DNA of 64,000 bases from Welwitschia mirabilis (GCA_051453625.1 JBOZIK010000001.1:186751893-186815892), one strand, 5' to 3'; shown: positions 51,301 to 61,869, counted from the stretch's first letter. Notes: generated by a model from the letters alone, not told the origin. A program made the numbers and translations.

Positions 51301-51760
51301 TCAACAAAATAAGTGACAATCTATGCTTCTTTCAATGTTGTACATGTGATATGCATGTTTATAGTTTCTAACAAGCATAATGGGGTCTTCAACATCTGTG
51401 AACTTCTCAAAATCTAGCATTTGACTAGGTGAAATGATCTTATGAGGAACAAAAGGATGAATTTGTGTATCATCAAAGTCTATGTCAAAGTAGTTCTTTT
51501 TGTTTGGGAGGCCTTATTTTATGTCATTGATTACTTTCCAAAGCATGTTAAACTCTATTAATTAAATTTGAAGCTTCTCTTTTCTAAGTTTTTCTTCATT
51601 TATTCAGTAGTTTAAGAGGTCATCATTGATAAGAGGATTCTTTTTAGTTTTTCTTCATTTTTTTATGGTGTGTGGATTGTTTATTGGTCACTTTTATATT
51701 AAAGAGCCTAAGTAAATGAGATTTAAACTTCTTTCATACCTTTGGGTTGTTTTCTAGAAT
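48370..51760 (-). pseudogene. Retroelement D: decayed gag-protease-RT start (Tat/Ogre-like gypsy)
   Basis: Minus-strand polyprotein remains of a Tat/Ogre-like Ty3/gypsy element. From its 5' side: a charged linker at about 51,600-51,480; gag at 51,470-51,050 (FVPHKIISPSQMLDFEKFTD, PIMLVRNYKHAY), matching the 'VIPPKFKxPxFxKYxGTxCPxxHLxMYCRKM' type; the gag tail with a His/Cys-poor version of the zinc-knuckle-like 'CxYHxxxGHxTExCxxLKxxI' at 50,455-50,370 (YYKYHKIRGHHNKNYFNIKH); protease at 49,880-49,540 (AFVNYGTKLNVIRLSCL, where catalytic Asp of 'VDNGSSLNV' reads Asn, then HAIAFNLLLGK); and RT entry at 48,720-48,400 (NKDIFTWPYKDIRGL, RICINYYDLNKIILKDNY). It stops just after the RT 'YRDLNKxxPKD' motif, so the rest of pol is missing. 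Many stops; inactive. Confidence 0.8.
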
Positions 51761-52105
51761 GTCCTTGGTAAGGCACATCTAAGTGTTGTCGTTATCAAAA
51801 TCATGTTCTTCATATGCCCTATACTGATTTCTCTAATTTCATTTCTACCTTGGTTTTCCTAGGATTTGTCATTGTATTCGGGTCTAAACCAAGTTTTTAG
51901 CAACTAATTGCCTTATTCTTAAACCTAGGTTATCTAAGAAAGTTTTCCAAAATTGTCTATACATCAGGACCAAATCAAGTTGATGTAACAAAATTTTAAA
52001 CGGACCTTATTAAACAAGTTTATATCCTTCTTTAGAAAGATATTATGGTCTACGTCGAGTTCCTATGGGCATAAAGGATTCAATTCTATAAGGACAGATA
52101 AAGTT

Positions 52106-52126
52106 GGCCTCCTTCTAGTGCCAAAA
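52106..52126 (-). other. Possible primer-binding site or leader start of element D
   Basis: Minus sense TTTTGGCACTAGAAGGAGG. I recall TTTGGCGCTAGAAGGAGG-like words at this place in Tat-lineage elements. The position, about 350 bp upstream of readable gag, is right. LTR ends next to it are unclear. Confidence 0.4.
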
Positions 52127-52990
52127 CTATCATAGCTTTTTGCCACAAATTGTGATTTGTTTTATATTGATTTTTGAAGGTAGAAGTTTAAGATTTCTAA
52201 ATACAAAGTCAAGGAATCCATATAGTGGCTATTGTATTCTTCAAACTACAATTTCAATTAAAATTAGAAATTGAAATCAAATATCAATTTGTTTTAATTG
52301 AGAACTTTATCAATAGAGCTAGAAGAGGTGATCAAAATAAAGAGAAAGTATTTTCATGCCTTAAACCAATTAATTCATGGGGAGCGTAACTTCATAAACC
52401 AATTAAAGGGGTGGCCAAATCCAAATGGTTTTATTGTATTTTTTTCCTTTCAATATCCTATAGAGTTTAATTTTCTAGTAAATGCAAATTTGAATGACAA
52501 ATAGTTGCTAGGTGGATTTAAAACATTAGGCATTCATTTCAACTAAATGATCAATGTTATTTCATTGTATTTAGATTCAAAATGGGTAATGAATTGGCAT
52601 TTAGTGTATAGAAGTGCACTTATGAGAATAAAGATGATTTATGAGAGAAAATCCTCAAGCTACCTTTTGAGGATAGCAATGTAGAACGAAGATAGCAAAG
52701 AACAATAATAAAAATAATGTTTTAAATAAAATGTTAGAGATATAAGAATTTGACAATTATAATGGAAAATGTTGATTAAGATTTGTGGAATTTTGGGAAT
52801 AAATATTAACAAAATTCAATCCAAGTTTTAGAATTGCATTTGAAAGTTTTTGAAAAGATTGCATAATGATAATACAGATTTTTTGTAATACAAAAATACA
52901 CATAAGATTGAAAGGCCTGGTAATTACTGGACTGATGGTGCTTCCAACATGTCTCCCTTGTGCAGCTTTGCTGTAATTAATTAGACTTCC
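52127..52990. other. No gene seen; would-be LTR of element D
   Basis: If the site at 52,106 is the primer-binding site, this stretch should hold D's 5' LTR, but no second LTR copy exists in the window for comparison. The 68-residue frame at 52,298-52,504 is not recognised. Confidence 0.3.
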
Positions 52991-53650
52991 CCAATTTCTC
53001 TGTTGCAGGTGAGATGCTCAAGCTGAAATGAATCTTCCTCTTACAAATGCTTTTCTGTCACATGACGCAGTCTTTCTTGTGTCTTACTTCTTTGAATTAG
53101 ATCTTGCCTCTCTGATTTGCAGTATTGCAGAATCTTTATGCTAATGCAACCTTGTTGCAGTTGATCTTGCCTAGTCTTTTGGAACTCCATCCTTCCCTTT
53201 TGATGCTCCAATGTATCTTTGTGGTTATGGCCTTCCTGCGAAGGCTGTGTTTATGCTGGCGTTTTTTGGTTATGGCATCCCTCCCAACTCTTTCGATTCT
53301 CTACCACACATTAAAATCTTAATTTTGGCTATCCTCCGTCTCTGTTCAAATGGCGCTATCTCCTTTTTGATTGGTTCCTTTCCTTGGCACTGTTTTCTGT
53401 TCAATCTTCTCCCTAGATGCTGAAACAGGTGAAGAGATTAACGGGCAGTGAATACTAGGATCCTGTCTGCAATGAAAATATGCTCTAATTTCAGACGTAC
53501 CACCCACAACCATCATCAGAAGTTTTTGAAGGTGAACGACTGCTCCCGTTTCTTCAATAATGAAGGCCTCAGATTCTTAGACCTTTTAACTTGCAACGCC
53601 ATTTGGCAAATTATTATTCTTTTTATGGGACTCGTAGTTTTCTTTTAGAT
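52990..53650 (+). pseudogene. Gene-like, more GC-rich patch with a possible PPR remnant
   Basis: Base composition here is visibly less AT-rich than the flanking elements. A frame at about 53,211-53,360 reads GYGLPAKAVFMLAFFGYGIP, then PNSF, and after a gap LRLCSNGAI. This resembles the PPR pattern 'GxAxxALxLFxxMxxxGxxPNxFTFxxVLxxCSxxGA'. A related piece lies at 61,285-61,400. The call is weak; it could be another repeat-derived sequence. Confidence 0.3.
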
Positions 53651-53836
53651 TTTGTTTTTCTCAACCATGCATATTGCTTTTTCACCCCAACCATTTACAT
53701 AGTGCCACCTGATTTTAAAACCTTTCTAGTAATCGGGTTAACCTGATAGAAGGATGAAGTATGTTTAGTGATTCATATTCATCAGAAGCACTTCCCTCCA
53801 TTGCTGTAATTTTCAAGTACGATGCGGTAATTCCCT

Positions 53837-54075
53837 CTACCAGAAAAATGACCATGTCTTTATGTTCGATAAATCCACCAGAAAAATTGACAGAGATAAA
53901 ATGTCCACTCCATCCTTGATCGCATCATCAAAGGAACTAAGCATATCTGAATCATAGCACCCTGCATCCCAACATGTTTTGTATACTGCAACTCTAGGCA
54001 GTGAAGTGCCTCTTTGCAGACTGCCTCTTGCTAAACCATTGTAGTTCATGTCACTCACATATCTTCTAGATGTCG
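53837..54075 (-). pseudogene. Subtilisin-like serine protease (subtilase, S8) exon fragment
   Basis: One uninterrupted minus-strand exon of a plant subtilase, an extracellular serine protease. It reads RYVSDMNYNGLARG, then LPRVAVYKTCWDAGCYDSDM, then LSSFDDAIKDGVDILSLS, the stretch following the catalytic-His 'HGTHxAS' motif in the family ('RYVxxxNYxGLAxGxARGGxPxxRIAVYKxCWxxGCxDxDxLAAFDDAIxDGVDxxSxS'). No stop occurs through the conserved part; it then runs into non-homologous codons and a stop at 53,837, which could be intron sequence. A possible acceptor is CCTTAG just before the exon at 54,076. The exons with catalytic Asp and His should lie upstream (above 54,080), but only a vague HSTGLLGTVA stretch is seen there. 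The downstream Asn and Ser exons are not found. A fragment or decayed gene is most likely. About 73 codons compared with about 750 for the whole family. Confidence 0.75.
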
Positions 54076-54079
54076 CTAA

Positions 54080-55242
54080 GGCCGGGTAACTTCCATATCT
54101 GCTACTGTACCTAGAAGACCTGTACTATGCCAGTTCTCCTTTCTCTTTGTATTTGCGTTCGAGCTTGTAACTCTTTTGTTTTTTGCATCTTTCACGGGTT
54201 CTGCAACTAAATTTTTAGGAGATTCTATGAGGAAGACAGCCATCGTGATTGGACATTTCAATACATGGAGTTGCTGCCAATGGAAAATAGCATTTTTCAT
54301 GACACACAGAACAGGGGAGAGGGCGAAAGCTGGTTGGTGATGTGCATTTTAGGTGAGCATCCCGATAATTCGAATTCTGCAGGTTACACATAGCAGTCCC
54401 ATCCCTTTTTTTTTCGAAAGCGACGGCATGCAAATAAAAAAAATGTTATCGATTTAGGGAAAGGAGTGTAAATTAGTAAAATGAAATAGGGAATGGGCGC
54501 ATGCATGCTTAAATGAGGAAAGGGACATGTTAAAACACAAGGCCTAGGGTGAAACACCTTATGAAATTTAATAGAGTGAATGTATGAATAGAGTGATAAT
54601 GTAGAATAAGGGTTGACGATATAATGATAGAAACTAAAGGGTTGATAATATGTTAGGGAGATGAATTGGTTTGTGAGATAATAAAAGGAAATACAATGGG
54701 TGAGATGAAAACATAATAAAAATGACATAAAATAGGACCATGAAACGAGGGTATGATAGAAAAATGCTCACATATTCAAAATGGTCTATTCTTTTTAACC
54801 ATTATAGAACATGTCAACAATGTAAAGTATTATGTTCTTGGAAACATGACAACTACTATCTTTGCTCATAATCTCTATGTCTCTTTTTGGAATTCTATAT
54901 TAAATCTACAGTCCAACACTAAGAGATTTAAGATGGATGACAACATTGGTTGGTCTTCAGCTTGTAACCTCACTTGTGAGTGTTGCCAAAACACTCTGCG
55001 GATAGTGTGAAACTACACAAAGGTAGCTGAATGTTAAGATGAGAAAAAGAAAAGATGGCCCCCACGTTCACTCACTAAATAAAACCTTATCTATTACTCA
55101 TGAAAAGATAACTATGGTTGAAGTAATGATGAGGAAACTATTTCTAGGGTGAGAAGGGGTTGAACATTCTATTTAGCATTGTCAGTGTGTTTTCTTCTTC
55201 TTTTTTCTTTTTCTAATTGTGATTTTAGTAAGTCCTTGTCAT
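54080..55242. other. No gene identified
   Basis: Several short frames (54,215-54,433 minus, 54,384-54,728 minus, 54,753-55,010 plus), none recognised. The first has six cysteines and may be decayed exon sequence from the neighbouring subtilase locus. The rest is AT-rich. Confidence 0.35.
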
Positions 55243-55560
55243 GATCCCAACCCTCATAGGATCTAAGAAATTTTATTAAACATACACTAGATTAAAATAT
55301 TTAAAAGGCTTAGAAGATACATTAGTAGCATGATAACACTACTTAATTATTTATTAAACATTTCTAAAAAGACTTAAACTATAAGTTTTTAAGTTATTAG
55401 AATCTTCCTTATTGTTAAACTATTATTAGGGTTTGGTGGTAACATAAGCATTAAGATTCCTTTAAAAAAGTTAACAATAGTAAATTCTTTCTCTTAAAAT
55501 TTAACTTAAAATCCCCTATTTAGAGTAATTTAATTTGTGAGATTACTTAATTAAGAAAAT

Positions 55561-55860
55561 ACATCTCTACTACACCCACACTTGCTAGTCAAATTCATAG
55601 CTTACAAGAGCATTCATGGAAGTAAAGGACATGATGATTCCCTCTTTTTAACTAAGGGATTACATCTTTTCTAAATCCACATTTGCTACTTGAAGCCATA
55701 GCTTACAAGAGCATTTGCAGAGGTAAAGGAGGTGATGAATCCCTATTTTTAATTAAAGAATTACATCTGTCCTAAACCCACATTGCTACTTGAAGCCATA
55801 GCTTACAAGGGCATTCGTGAAAGTAGAGGAAGTGATGATTCCCTAGTTTACCATAAGTAC
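55561..55860 (+). repeat. Tandem repeat, 3 x 101 bp
   Basis: Units start ACATCT at 55,561, 55,662 and 55,763. Each contains CATAGCTTACAAG, GTAAAGGA-like and GATGATTCCCT-like words. Identity is about 75-85 percent by eye. Confidence 0.9.
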
Positions 55861-56944
55861 ATTTTTAATTAGCGTTAGATTTTCTTTCTATCTTTTAATT
55901 TATTTAAAGATTTATTCTTTTATTAAAATCCACTTTTACCCTTCTATTTTAACTTCCAAAAGTTGAGGCACTTCTAAAAGCAACACTAAAAGGGCTCATT
56001 GGGTTTAATTGAGGTAAAATTTGCAATTTTTTATTTATTATAAAATTCTCTTAAAAAATAGATTATAACTATTAAAATAAATAGCTCTAGAAATGCATCT
56101 GAAATCTGCCAAGTTGTATTAAGGAGAGTACAGTAGTATATTACTTAAAATTATAAAACCCATTCCTTTAAGACTGCAATATCTACATATAAAGAGTAGT
56201 TCTATAGTATTAGAATAAATTCTAGGACTAACCATTTTAACTTGCTTTAGAAACGCCCTAATAGGATATCAAACATTTAATATGAAACAAACCTAAATAA
56301 GAATCTAAATTGTATAATAAACTAAATATTATTGCTAAAACAAATTATAACTAGATACCCAATAATTGAAAGAGCTGAAACAAAACTAAATGTACCATTT
56401 TTAAAGAAATAATCACCATGAAAAAATAAACTAATCAAGAAATATGTTTTTCTACTGCAAACTCATTACATTGCTAATGTTGCCATTTTAAATAGCTTTA
56501 AAACCAATTAATCCTAATAGAAACTAACAGGATTAAATTTAGATATAACAGTAATCAATAGAGAAAAGAGAAAAAATAGAAGTGGAAGGTTAATTTTTAC
56601 ATTCCATTAGTAGAGCCCTACAGGAAAGGATAAATTAAAAGAACAAATTACAAGTCTAAGAAATAAGTCCTATAGGAAGAAATACCATACTAAAAATCTA
56701 TAATGCATCTACAGTGGAGAGACCATTACCACCATTCCTAAGCCCCTTTTTACTCTTTTAATAAGCATTCTACAAGTTCAGGCACTTTTAAAAGCTATTT
56801 TAGAAGAGCTTTATAGGATTAAGAAGGGGTAAAATAATGGCTTCACTTGCATGCACACACACATTCCAAAGGCTAAGATAGTTCTAAAAGCTTTTTTAAA
56901 GGAAGTATAGGCTAAGAATGACTAAATAATAACAAAATGAAAAA

Positions 56945-58330
56945 GAACCTTGTGGGGGATGGAGGGGAGTTTAAGTAATTTACAAGGGGAGGTGAGAACT
57001 TCAATGGAAAAGGGGGAGTGGGGATGGGAAGGAGAGGGTGTGGAGAGATGAGAACTTTATCGGGTGTGGGGGAGGAGGGAGAGGGGGAATGAGAACCATA
57101 TGGAGAGTTGAGAAATTTGACAAGGGGCTAAGAGGGGAGGGATTAAGAACTTAAGGAGGTGAGAATTTTTTGAAGGGGGGTTGAGGAATTCAAGGGGAAA
57201 GGGGAAGGGAGGATTAAGAACTTTGTTTTTTAGGTGCTGCGGGGGGGTTGTGAGGGAGGGATGAGAACTTCGAGGAGGTGAGAACTTTGGGGTGGACAGC
57301 TCATAATCCTAGCAGATTAAGATCTTTTTAAGGAAGGAGGGGCAGAGGAGGGGTGTTGAGAACTTAGAGGAAGGTAGGTAGAAAAATATCAGATGACTCA
57401 AAAATTCCTCTAGCTATTTATAGGGGTGAAGTAAAAATTTATAGAAAAAAGAAAGTACACAAAGTAAGTATTTTTAACAAGGGAAAAATGTAAGAAAACC
57501 TCTTAAACACAATACAACAACACTATTTAAGTTTATCATAGGGTTGCAATTCTTCTGAAATAAGTCTAAAAAGTATAGTGACATTACAAAATTGGCCCAT
57601 AGAATTTTTTTTTTTTTCTTTTAGGCAAAAGGGAAAGGAAAGGGGATGATATCGGAGAGGAAGAAACATTGTTTAGGGGGTGGAGGGATGAGACCTTTAT
57701 TGGGCAACGGAAGATGAGGGGTGGAATGAGAACTGTAGGGAAGGTTGAGAAATTTGATAAGGGGCTAGAATGGGAGGGGTTAAGAACTTGAGGCGGTGAG
57801 AATTTTATGCAGCGGGATTGAGGAGTTCAAGGGGAAAAGGAAAAGGAGGGTTAAGAACTTTGTTTTTTTGTGGAGGGGAAGAGGTGGGGGAGGACTATGG
57901 GGAGCGAGGAAGGGGTTAAGAGGAAATGAGAACTTTGAAAGTGAGGGAGGAAGGGGAATTTAAGAATTTTGAGAAAGGGGAAGGATTTGAGAACTTTGAG
58001 GGAGTAAGAACTTTGGTGTGGATGACTTATATTCTTGCTAGATTAAGATCTTTTTGAGAAGAGAGGGTGGAGGAGAGGTGTTGAGAACTTAGAAAAAGGT
58101 AGGTAGAAAAATATTAGATGACTCAAACATTCCTCTAGCTACTTATAGGGGTAAAGTAAAATTTATAGCAAAATGAAAATACACAGAGTAAGCATTTTCA
58201 GCAAGGGACACGTGAAAGAGTACCCCTTAAACACAACACAAAAATAGTATTCAAGTTTATCATAGGTTTGCAATTGTTTTGAAATAAGTCTACAAATATA
58301 GGGACATTACAAAATTGGTCTATAGAATAT
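56945..58330 (+). repeat. Duplicated G-rich purine block (about 600 bp x2)
   Basis: Two tandem copies, about 57,030-57,610 and 57,675-58,330. Each begins with dozens of GAGAACTT-GGGG units (for example AGATGAGAACTTTATCGGG and AGGGATGAGACCTTTATTGG), then passes through AGATTAAGATCTTTTT, TTCCTCTAGCTA and AAACACAA words, ending CATTACAAAATTGG. On the plus strand it is almost pure purine over 400 bp; the element's own RNA would therefore be C/T-rich. Motifs fitting four G-runs with loops of 7 or less occur at 57,012-57,038 and 57,062-57,087. Confidence 0.85.
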
Positions 58331-58386
58331 TTTCTTAGCCATGTATAACAAAATATTGTGTTTATGACATTTTGCTATTTGTAGAG

Positions 58387-58530
58387 TCTCAAAATTTAAG
58401 AGGAAAAGATAACAATTTCTTTCTCAAAATTCTGCAATCAACCACATGATGACCAATTTCTCAAAATTTAAGAGGAAAAGACAACAATTTCTTTCTCAAA
58501 ATTTTGCAATCAACCACATGATGACCAATT
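58387..58530 (+). repeat. Tandem duplication, 2 x 72 bp
   Basis: TCTCAAAATTTAAGAGGAAA starts at 58,387 and again at 58,459, each ending ACATGATGACCAATT. The related fragment at 61,140-61,215 has the unit only once. Confidence 0.9.
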
Positions 58531-59580
58531 TCTTATAGAGATCTTGTACTTGTAACAAAATATCTGGACGAGAACTATAAAACACACCATTTTCAGTATG
58601 GCCTAGGATGAGGGGAGAGGATTTGAAGAATATCCAAGAGTAAGCTCATAATTTGCACACTGAGAAGCTGATCCATTTTGATTAACTTAAATTTAAATTT
58701 AGTAAAAGTTATAGTTTCAACAACATAGGTGTCCCCTAACTAGAAGGAAAATCATCTCATTTTTATGCATTTTTCACTGCTCTTATAGGAAGTTCACTTC
58801 TATGATTGTGGAAGCCTAACAAAGGGTTTCTCCTCTGAAGTTTCCACCACTTGATTACCATAGCTAGATTTTTAATTTTACTATTTAACAAGTAAAGCTC
58901 AAACCTTAACTTTACTTCAATGCCCAAGAAAAATTACCCAAAAAAATAAAAGTTCAGATTTGAGATACCTTGGATATTTTTCAAAAACTTTTATGACTAG
59001 AATTAGCAATTATAGGTTAAAGACAAAAAGTTTCAAAATAAAAGATCACCTAAAATGAAGAAAAGATTACAAAAAAATAGATAGGATTTTACAAGAATAG
59101 GAAATTTTAGCATCAAGAACCAGATTAGCCACTACAAAAAAACAAAAAGGGACTTTAACCATGCCTAAAAATGTAGAAAGTGTAGATCCTAAGGTTTAAA
59201 AACATTTTTCTTAAGTTGTAGAGTCCAAAATGCTGAAGAAGTTCTTGAGAAAAAAAGGAAAAAGAACAAACTCTTCAAGATTTAATATACTTACAAAGAG
59301 GGCTGATGAGGTGTCACTTTTATAAGTGACTACGTAGCTTTTTTCTAAACCCCTCCTTTTCACCCTTCGTCTTTTGAAAAAATAATAAAATAAAAAGGTT
59401 TTTAAATATAAAGTAATAAAGGACTTTAATAAAACATCATAACTTTAGCAATTTCAAGATAAATAATTCTTTTTAGCAATTAACTATCTATCTTATTCAT
59501 TAAGCTTAAAGATTTTCTTTTGCATGATTAATTTATATTAAAAATAATTCTTCCTTGGTCGTGAGAGTGTGGACGTAACA

Positions 59581-59599
59581 ATTCTCTTCTCCTTAAGAA
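59581..59599 (-). other. Polypurine tract of the chromovirus
   Basis: Minus sense TTCTTAAGGAGAAGAGAAT lies directly before the LTR start TGTTACGTCC. Plus-strand DNA synthesis of LTR retrotransposons is primed at such a tract. Confidence 0.7.
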
Positions 59600-60790
59600 A
59601 TTTTCTTTTGGAAACTTACAAAAAGTTTAGGTTTCTACTATAAAGTATCTGTTTTGGATCCCCAAACTACTTCTATTTTAGTTTGAACTAATCATAGCAC
59701 TTTATCTAGCTAAATTTTCCTCCCTCTGAGTTTAACTTACTTTTTGTCTAGAACTATAATTGGTTGAGACTCAAATTTACAATCAACTTGAGTATTTACT
59801 TTTGAAATAGAAATTATTTTTATCATATTAGACATGCATTTTTTTTAATAATAAGACATGGAAGACATTATGAAGTAGTAATAGTTGTGGTGGTAGAGAT
59901 AGCTAATAGGGTATAAAACCAATTTTTTTTATTGTCTGATATAGTCCTATAAATCTTAGTGCCAACTTGTCCTTCTTGTCAAAATGAAATATGCCTTTAG
60001 ATGAAGATATCTTAAGGAAAACATGGCCTCCTTCCTAAAATTCTATATGTCTTCTATTTCTATTTGTATATTTGGCCTACCTATCTTTTACTATCTATAG
60101 CCTTTGCCTAATTAAACCAACTTTTTCTTACAATTTTTGAACAGATGAAACCTTTAATAACTTTTTATCAATTATATTAAATCAAGATATTAGTGTTCTA
60201 TAAATTATTCCATAAAGAGCTTTATATGGTGCATATCCAATGGATTCCTTATAACCATTACTATAGGTAAACTTAACTAAGGGTAAATGATCTATCTAAT
60301 ATTTACCAAAATATAATATTATTGATCTTAACAAGTCTTATAAAATTTGTTTGGTTCTTTCTATTTATCCATCTATTTGAGAATAAAATGCTATGCTTAA
60401 ATTTAATATAGTACCAATCTTTCCATTGAATGTTATCTAAAAGCTAGATGTAAACTTGTTGTTTCTATCTAAAATAATTAGTTTAGGAATTCTATGAAGC
60501 TTTACTATATTTGTTATATATTCTTTTTAATTCTTTTAGCTGAAAAATTAGTTTTGATTTAAAAAAATATGCTTTTTTTAATTAACAGACCGACTACCAC
60601 CATTATGGTGTTAAATCCTTCCTTTACTCTAGGTAAACATGTAATAAAATCCATCTTAATAGTCTCCCATTTCCATTTTGGTAGTTTGCAAGGATGTATA
60701 GTTTCTACTAGGTGCCTATGCTCTATTTTAACTAGTTAACAAGTCATACATTTTATTACATAGTTGGCTATATTTTATTTCATTCTTGGA
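59600..60790 (-). pseudogene. Decayed chromovirus integrase with chromodomain
   Basis: Minus-strand 3' part of a Ty3/gypsy chromovirus pol. Integrase: zinc-binding end near 60,760-60,720 (NYVIKCMTC, then VKIEH), core at 60,680-60,640 (LPKWKWETIKMDFITCLPRV, first catalytic Asp), near 60,475 (LIILDRNNKFTS, second Asp kept), near 60,385-60,345 (FYSQIDG, IERTKQI, catalytic Glu kept), then PLDMHHIKLFME near 60,225 and the module KEAMFSLRYLHLKAYF with RTSWH near 60,030-59,960. Chromodomain, a histone-binding targeting module, at about 59,800-59,630: QPIIVLDKK, VKLRGRKI, EVVWGSKTDTL, KPKLF, matching 'RxxxLRxKxIxLVKVLWxxxxxEEATWExExxMxxxYPxLF'. Stops and frameshifts are frequent. RT, protease and gag are absent; the sequence upstream is a (CA)n run and a gap. 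Confidence 0.85.
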
Positions 60791-60805
60791 CACTAATAGT
60801 ATTAC

Positions 60806-60810
<5 letters not shown>

Positions 60811-60877
<67 letters not shown>
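60811..60877 (+). repeat. (CA)n microsatellite abutting a gap
   Basis: 67 bp of perfect CA repeats, cut by the 100-N gap at 60,878-60,977. The true length is unknown. Confidence 0.95.
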
Positions 60878-60977
60878 NNNNNNNNNNNNNNNNNNNNNNN
60901 NNNNNNNNNNNNNNNNNNNNNNNNNNNNNNNNNNNNNNNNNNNNNNNNNNNNNNNNNNNNNNNNNNNNNNNNNNNNN

Positions 60978-61240
60978 AAAAGTACCCCTTAAAAAGAGCA
61001 CAACAACACTATTCAAGTTTATGCTAGGTTTACAATTCTTTTGGAATAAGTCTACAAGTATAAGGACATTACAAAATTGGCCCATAGAATTCAGCCATGT
61101 AAAACAAAATATTATGTTTATAACATTTTGATATTTGCAAGTCTCAAAATTTAAAAGGAAAAGACAGTATTTTCTTTTTCAAAATTCTACCATCACCACG
61201 TGATGGCCAATTTCTTATACAGCTCTTGTAATTGTAACAA
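60978..61240 (+). mobile_element. Fragment of the chromovirus LTR
   Basis: Homologous, in the same orientation, to 58,217-58,560: AAGTACCCCTTAAA, TTCAAGTTTAT, GGACATTACAAAATTGG, TCTCAAAATTTAAAAGG and TGATGGCCAATTTCTTATA. It ends after TTGTAACAAAATATT and lacks the LTR's terminal 1 kb, so it is a truncated piece rather than a full 5' LTR. Confidence 0.8.
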
Positions 61241-61284
61241 AATATTGCTTTGTCATAGTCTGTTTCAAGCTTCGAAAGAAGAAG

Positions 61285-61580
61285 CCCCTTGCCCAGATGA
61301 GGCCTTATCTTCTGTATTAAGCTGGCTTTTTCGACATGGACTATCCCCCCAACAATGCAATTGCTTACTGCTCAAAACATCCCCATTTCCTTTTTCATCA
61401 TAGGCTTCAACTATGTTCTAGATGAAGCTTCTGTCCCGTCACTTTTTGCATTTGAATTGCATGCCTTTTCCCATAGCCGTGCTGCTACTATTCATTGTTG
61501 TCCTCCCTCCTCCCTCTGTTCATTTCTCTATTTCAAAAAAGGCACCCCCACTTGGTTGATGGTAGGGATCAGTGCATAGG
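61285..61580 (+). pseudogene. Gene-like patch, possible PPR remnant
   Basis: More GC-rich than its left neighbour. The frame reads CPDEALSSVLSWLFRHGLSP, resembling a PPR 'xDEALxLFxxMRxHGLxPN', and the nucleotide sequence partly parallels 53,225-53,290. No longer PPR run follows, so the assignment is tentative. Confidence 0.25.
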
Positions 61581-61731
61581 TAGCTAAAAGAGGGGTGGCA
61601 TAAGACGGTGCTACATTAATGTCAGCAGGTTCAGGGGGCAAGCAGAAGATCCGCTGTTGGCAAAGAGCATTAAGCTAATTTACAAGGGTTGTCACATTTA
61701 CAACTTACCAGCTGTACTACTGAATTCACGT

Positions 61732-61869
61732 TTACAAGGTCAGACATATATCAGGAATGACAAATGGATGATCATTGCTCATCTGCAAAGAACGCTTCAA
61801 TCTTAGCACCAGAGTGTTCAGGGTATCCAATCTTTGAAGTACATTAGCGACCCAGCTTAAGTTTCGGCT
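61732..61869 (-). CDS. Candidate terminal exon of an unidentified host protein
   Basis: Minus-strand frame of about 45 codons ending in a stop at 61,734-61,732: RNLSWVANVLQRLDTLNTL, then VLRLKRSLQMSNDHPFVIPD and ICLTL. It has leucine-rich heptad character, so a coiled coil is possible. A splice-acceptor-like GATTTAG precedes it at 61,870. The composition is coding-like and stop-free up to the acceptor, unlike the transposon debris to the left. I do not recognise the family. It may be an alternative 3' exon of the gene at 62,539-63,345, or belong to a different gene; the frames cannot be joined with certainty because of the gaps. Confidence 0.4.
   Translation of the reverse strand, partial: SRNLSWVANVLQRLDTLNTLVLRLKRSLQMSNDHPFVIPDICLTL

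Larger units (their letters stand above)
55243..59580 (-). mobile_element. Long 3' LTR of a chromovirus (Tekay/Del-like), about 4.3 kb
   Basis: In the element's sense (minus) the LTR starts TGTTACGTCCACACTCTCAC at 59,580, immediately after a polypurine tract and the end of the chromodomain. The proposed far end at 55,243 reads GGGATCATGACA, giving 5'-TG...CA-3' ends. If correct, this is a 4.3-kb LTR, within the range known for Del/Tekay chromoviruses. It contains three separate tandem repeats (101 bp x3, a ~600-bp duplicated G-rich block, 72 bp x2). The far end is less certain: the TG at 55,243 could instead start another element. No intact second LTR is present. Confidence 0.5.

Noticed and set aside
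59130-59150. CACTACAAAAAAAC as a CACTA start inside the chromovirus LTR
   Set aside because: No matching TTGTAGTG end or target duplication found nearby; kept only as a remark.
60780-61085. Frames translating (CA)n into VCVCVC or THTHTH
   Set aside because: Microsatellite translation, no gene.
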